Part shown: in pieces, positions 63,198 to 64,000 of the stretch
Layout: the number at the start of each line of letters is the position of its first letter
Position numbering within the stretch: position 1 is the first letter of the stretch
Assembly (NCBI GenBank): GCA_016716265.1
Contig: JADJWQ010000006.1
Coordinates: 558,001-622,000 of the forward strand
Source: Planctomycetota bacterium
GTDB taxonomy: Bacteria; Planctomycetota; UBA1135; UBA2386
DNA length: 64,000 nt
Reading direction: 5' to 3'
The notes under the pieces: generated by a model
Databases searched by the model: none
Told to the model about the DNA's origin: nothing
What the model saw: the letters and a program-made list of their open reading frames with translations, nothing else
Made by a program: the position numbers and the translations under genes

Positions 63198-64000
63198 TCA
63201 GTCCTGCGTGTAGCCGTGCACGCGGATCGCGCCGATCCGCAGCGGCTCGGTGCCGACGACGTGCCGCACCTCGATCTGCAGGCTCGTCAGCCCGTCGGTC
63301 AGCGTGCGCGGCAGCTCGACCTCGAGCTCACCGCCCTCCTTCCAGCGATTGCGCTCGTTCGACGTCCACGAGTGCAGGAGGCCGGCCGGCATCCCGTTGA
63401 CGAGCACGTCGGCCTGCGCGATGCCACCGTTGCCGACCCGCTGGCGATCCAGCCGGAACTCGAGACAGACGCCGCGATAGCCGGCGAGCCGCGGGTCGCT
63501 GACCGTGAAGCGATACCAGTCCTGCACGTCACGGCCCTCGTCGGTCAGCGGCGGCGTGCCGAAGAACTGATCGCGGAAGAACGGGCTCGTCAGCAGGAAC
63601 ACCGGCGCCGTGCCGAACTGCACGCCGAGGCGCGACTCGTCCGTCGAGTCGCCGACGTCGAGTTCGTCGACCAGCTCCCGAGCCGCACCGCGCTGCAGGT
63701 AGAAGATCGACACGAGGCCGTAGTCCGCATTCGACAGGTTCTGGACACCGTGCTCGAGCGCGATCTCGATCCCGTCGACGAAGTGGATCGGGTCGAACAC
63801 GAACGTCGAGCCCTGCACACGGTCGGATTCGAGGTGTGCGTCGGGCCGCGTGCGGACCATGAAGCCGGTCTGGAACGACGTGTCGGTGCGGAAGGGGACG
63901 TCCGACGGCGTGCCGTACCAGCCCCACTTGCCGACCGACGTCTCGGTCGCAGCGAAGTTGTGCTCGTCGCCACGGTTGCCGTTGATCCGCACGCACAGGT
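63198..64000 (-). CDS. DUF2961-like hypothetical protein, 5' end beyond the window
   Basis: The frame is open to the right edge, so this is a 3'-terminal part of at least 267 codons. Residues such as GSTFVFDPIHFVDGIEIALEHG and ADYGLVSIFYLQRG fit DUF2961 domains, which occur in secreted carbohydrate-active proteins of Planctomycetes and Bacteroidetes and lie in the GH172 hydrolase fold. The sequence continues with DWYRFTVSDPRL, RGVCLEFRLDRQRVGNGGIAQADVLVNG and RHVVGTEPLRIGAIRVHG, a beta-rich end. Whether this copy is enzymatic cannot be judged without the missing start. Confidence 0.7.
   Translation of the reverse strand, partial: LCVRINGNRGDEHNFAATETSVGKWGWYGTPSDVPFRTDTSFQTGFMVRTRPDAHLESDRVQGSTFVFDPIHFVDGIEIALEHGVQNLSNADYGLVSIFYLQRGAARELVDELDVGDSTDESRLGVQFGTAPVFLLTSPFFRDQFFGTPPLTDEGRDVQDWYRFTVSDPRLAGYRGVCLEFRLDRQRVGNGGIAQADVLVNGMPAGLLHSWTSNERNRWKEGGELEVELPRTLTDGLTSLQIEVRHVVGTEPLRIGAIRVHGYTQD

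Overview
The window is about 70% GC and densely coded on both strands. It carries two tRNA genes, no rRNA operon and no CRISPR array. The gene content points to a high-GC member of the Planctomycetota. The signs are many secreted proteins with short Ala-rich signal peptides ending in A-x-A-Q, a sulfatase with a C-terminal EF-hand pair, an ECF sigma factor fused through a membrane helix to a large extracytoplasmic region, Asp-box and NHL propellers, a GNAT-nitrilase fusion, and several large secreted proteins without a recognisable enzymatic domain. The phylum is inferred from content, not from a marker tree.

Layout. Positions 1-3260 look like accessory DNA downstream of the 3' end of a tRNA-Met gene: a short AT-rich block, two tandem paralogous secreted proteins, and small genes of phage or plasmid type, one with a DUF5681-like start. 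Positions 3264-20400 hold ordinary chromosomal genes: a HEAT-repeat secreted protein, an amidohydrolase, a frameshifted sialidase, membrane transporters, a GalT/HIT nucleotidyltransferase - TPR - rhomboid operon, glutamyl-tRNA synthetase, a large GDD-Y repeat protein and a histidine phosphatase. A tRNA-Ala with a clear promoter and terminator follows. Positions 21-30 kb hold a four-repeat secreted protein, an outer-membrane barrel, the membrane-tethered sigma factor with a partner protein, and a deoxycytidylate-deaminase-like enzyme.

Positions 30-37.5 kb mix secreted proteins, KptA, an FkbM methyltransferase, an NAAA-like hydrolase, a thioredoxin-fold lipoprotein and the sulfatase. Positions 38-50.6 kb form a glycan or cell-surface cluster: three glycosyltransferases, three sulfotransferases, a DUF6473 protein, a 14-Asp-box secreted propeller and a methyltransferase. 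Together these could build, sulfate and methylate a surface polysaccharide. Positions 50.7-64 kb return to housekeeping and secreted functions: an FAD amine oxidase, hydrolases, a two-repeat secreted protein, a dicarboxylate symporter, ABC-F, Sir2, the GNAT-nitrilase fusion with a frameshift, CrcB, and a DUF2961-like gene running off the right edge.

Points most worth a second look: a 35-bp element present in two near-identical intergenic copies 20 kb apart plus one partial copy; the sigma - transmembrane - carboxypeptidase-regulatory fusion and its neighbour; reading-frame breaks in the sialidase and GNAT-nitrilase genes; and the tRNA-adjacent accessory segment. I did not find a clear-cut new defence or mobile system.
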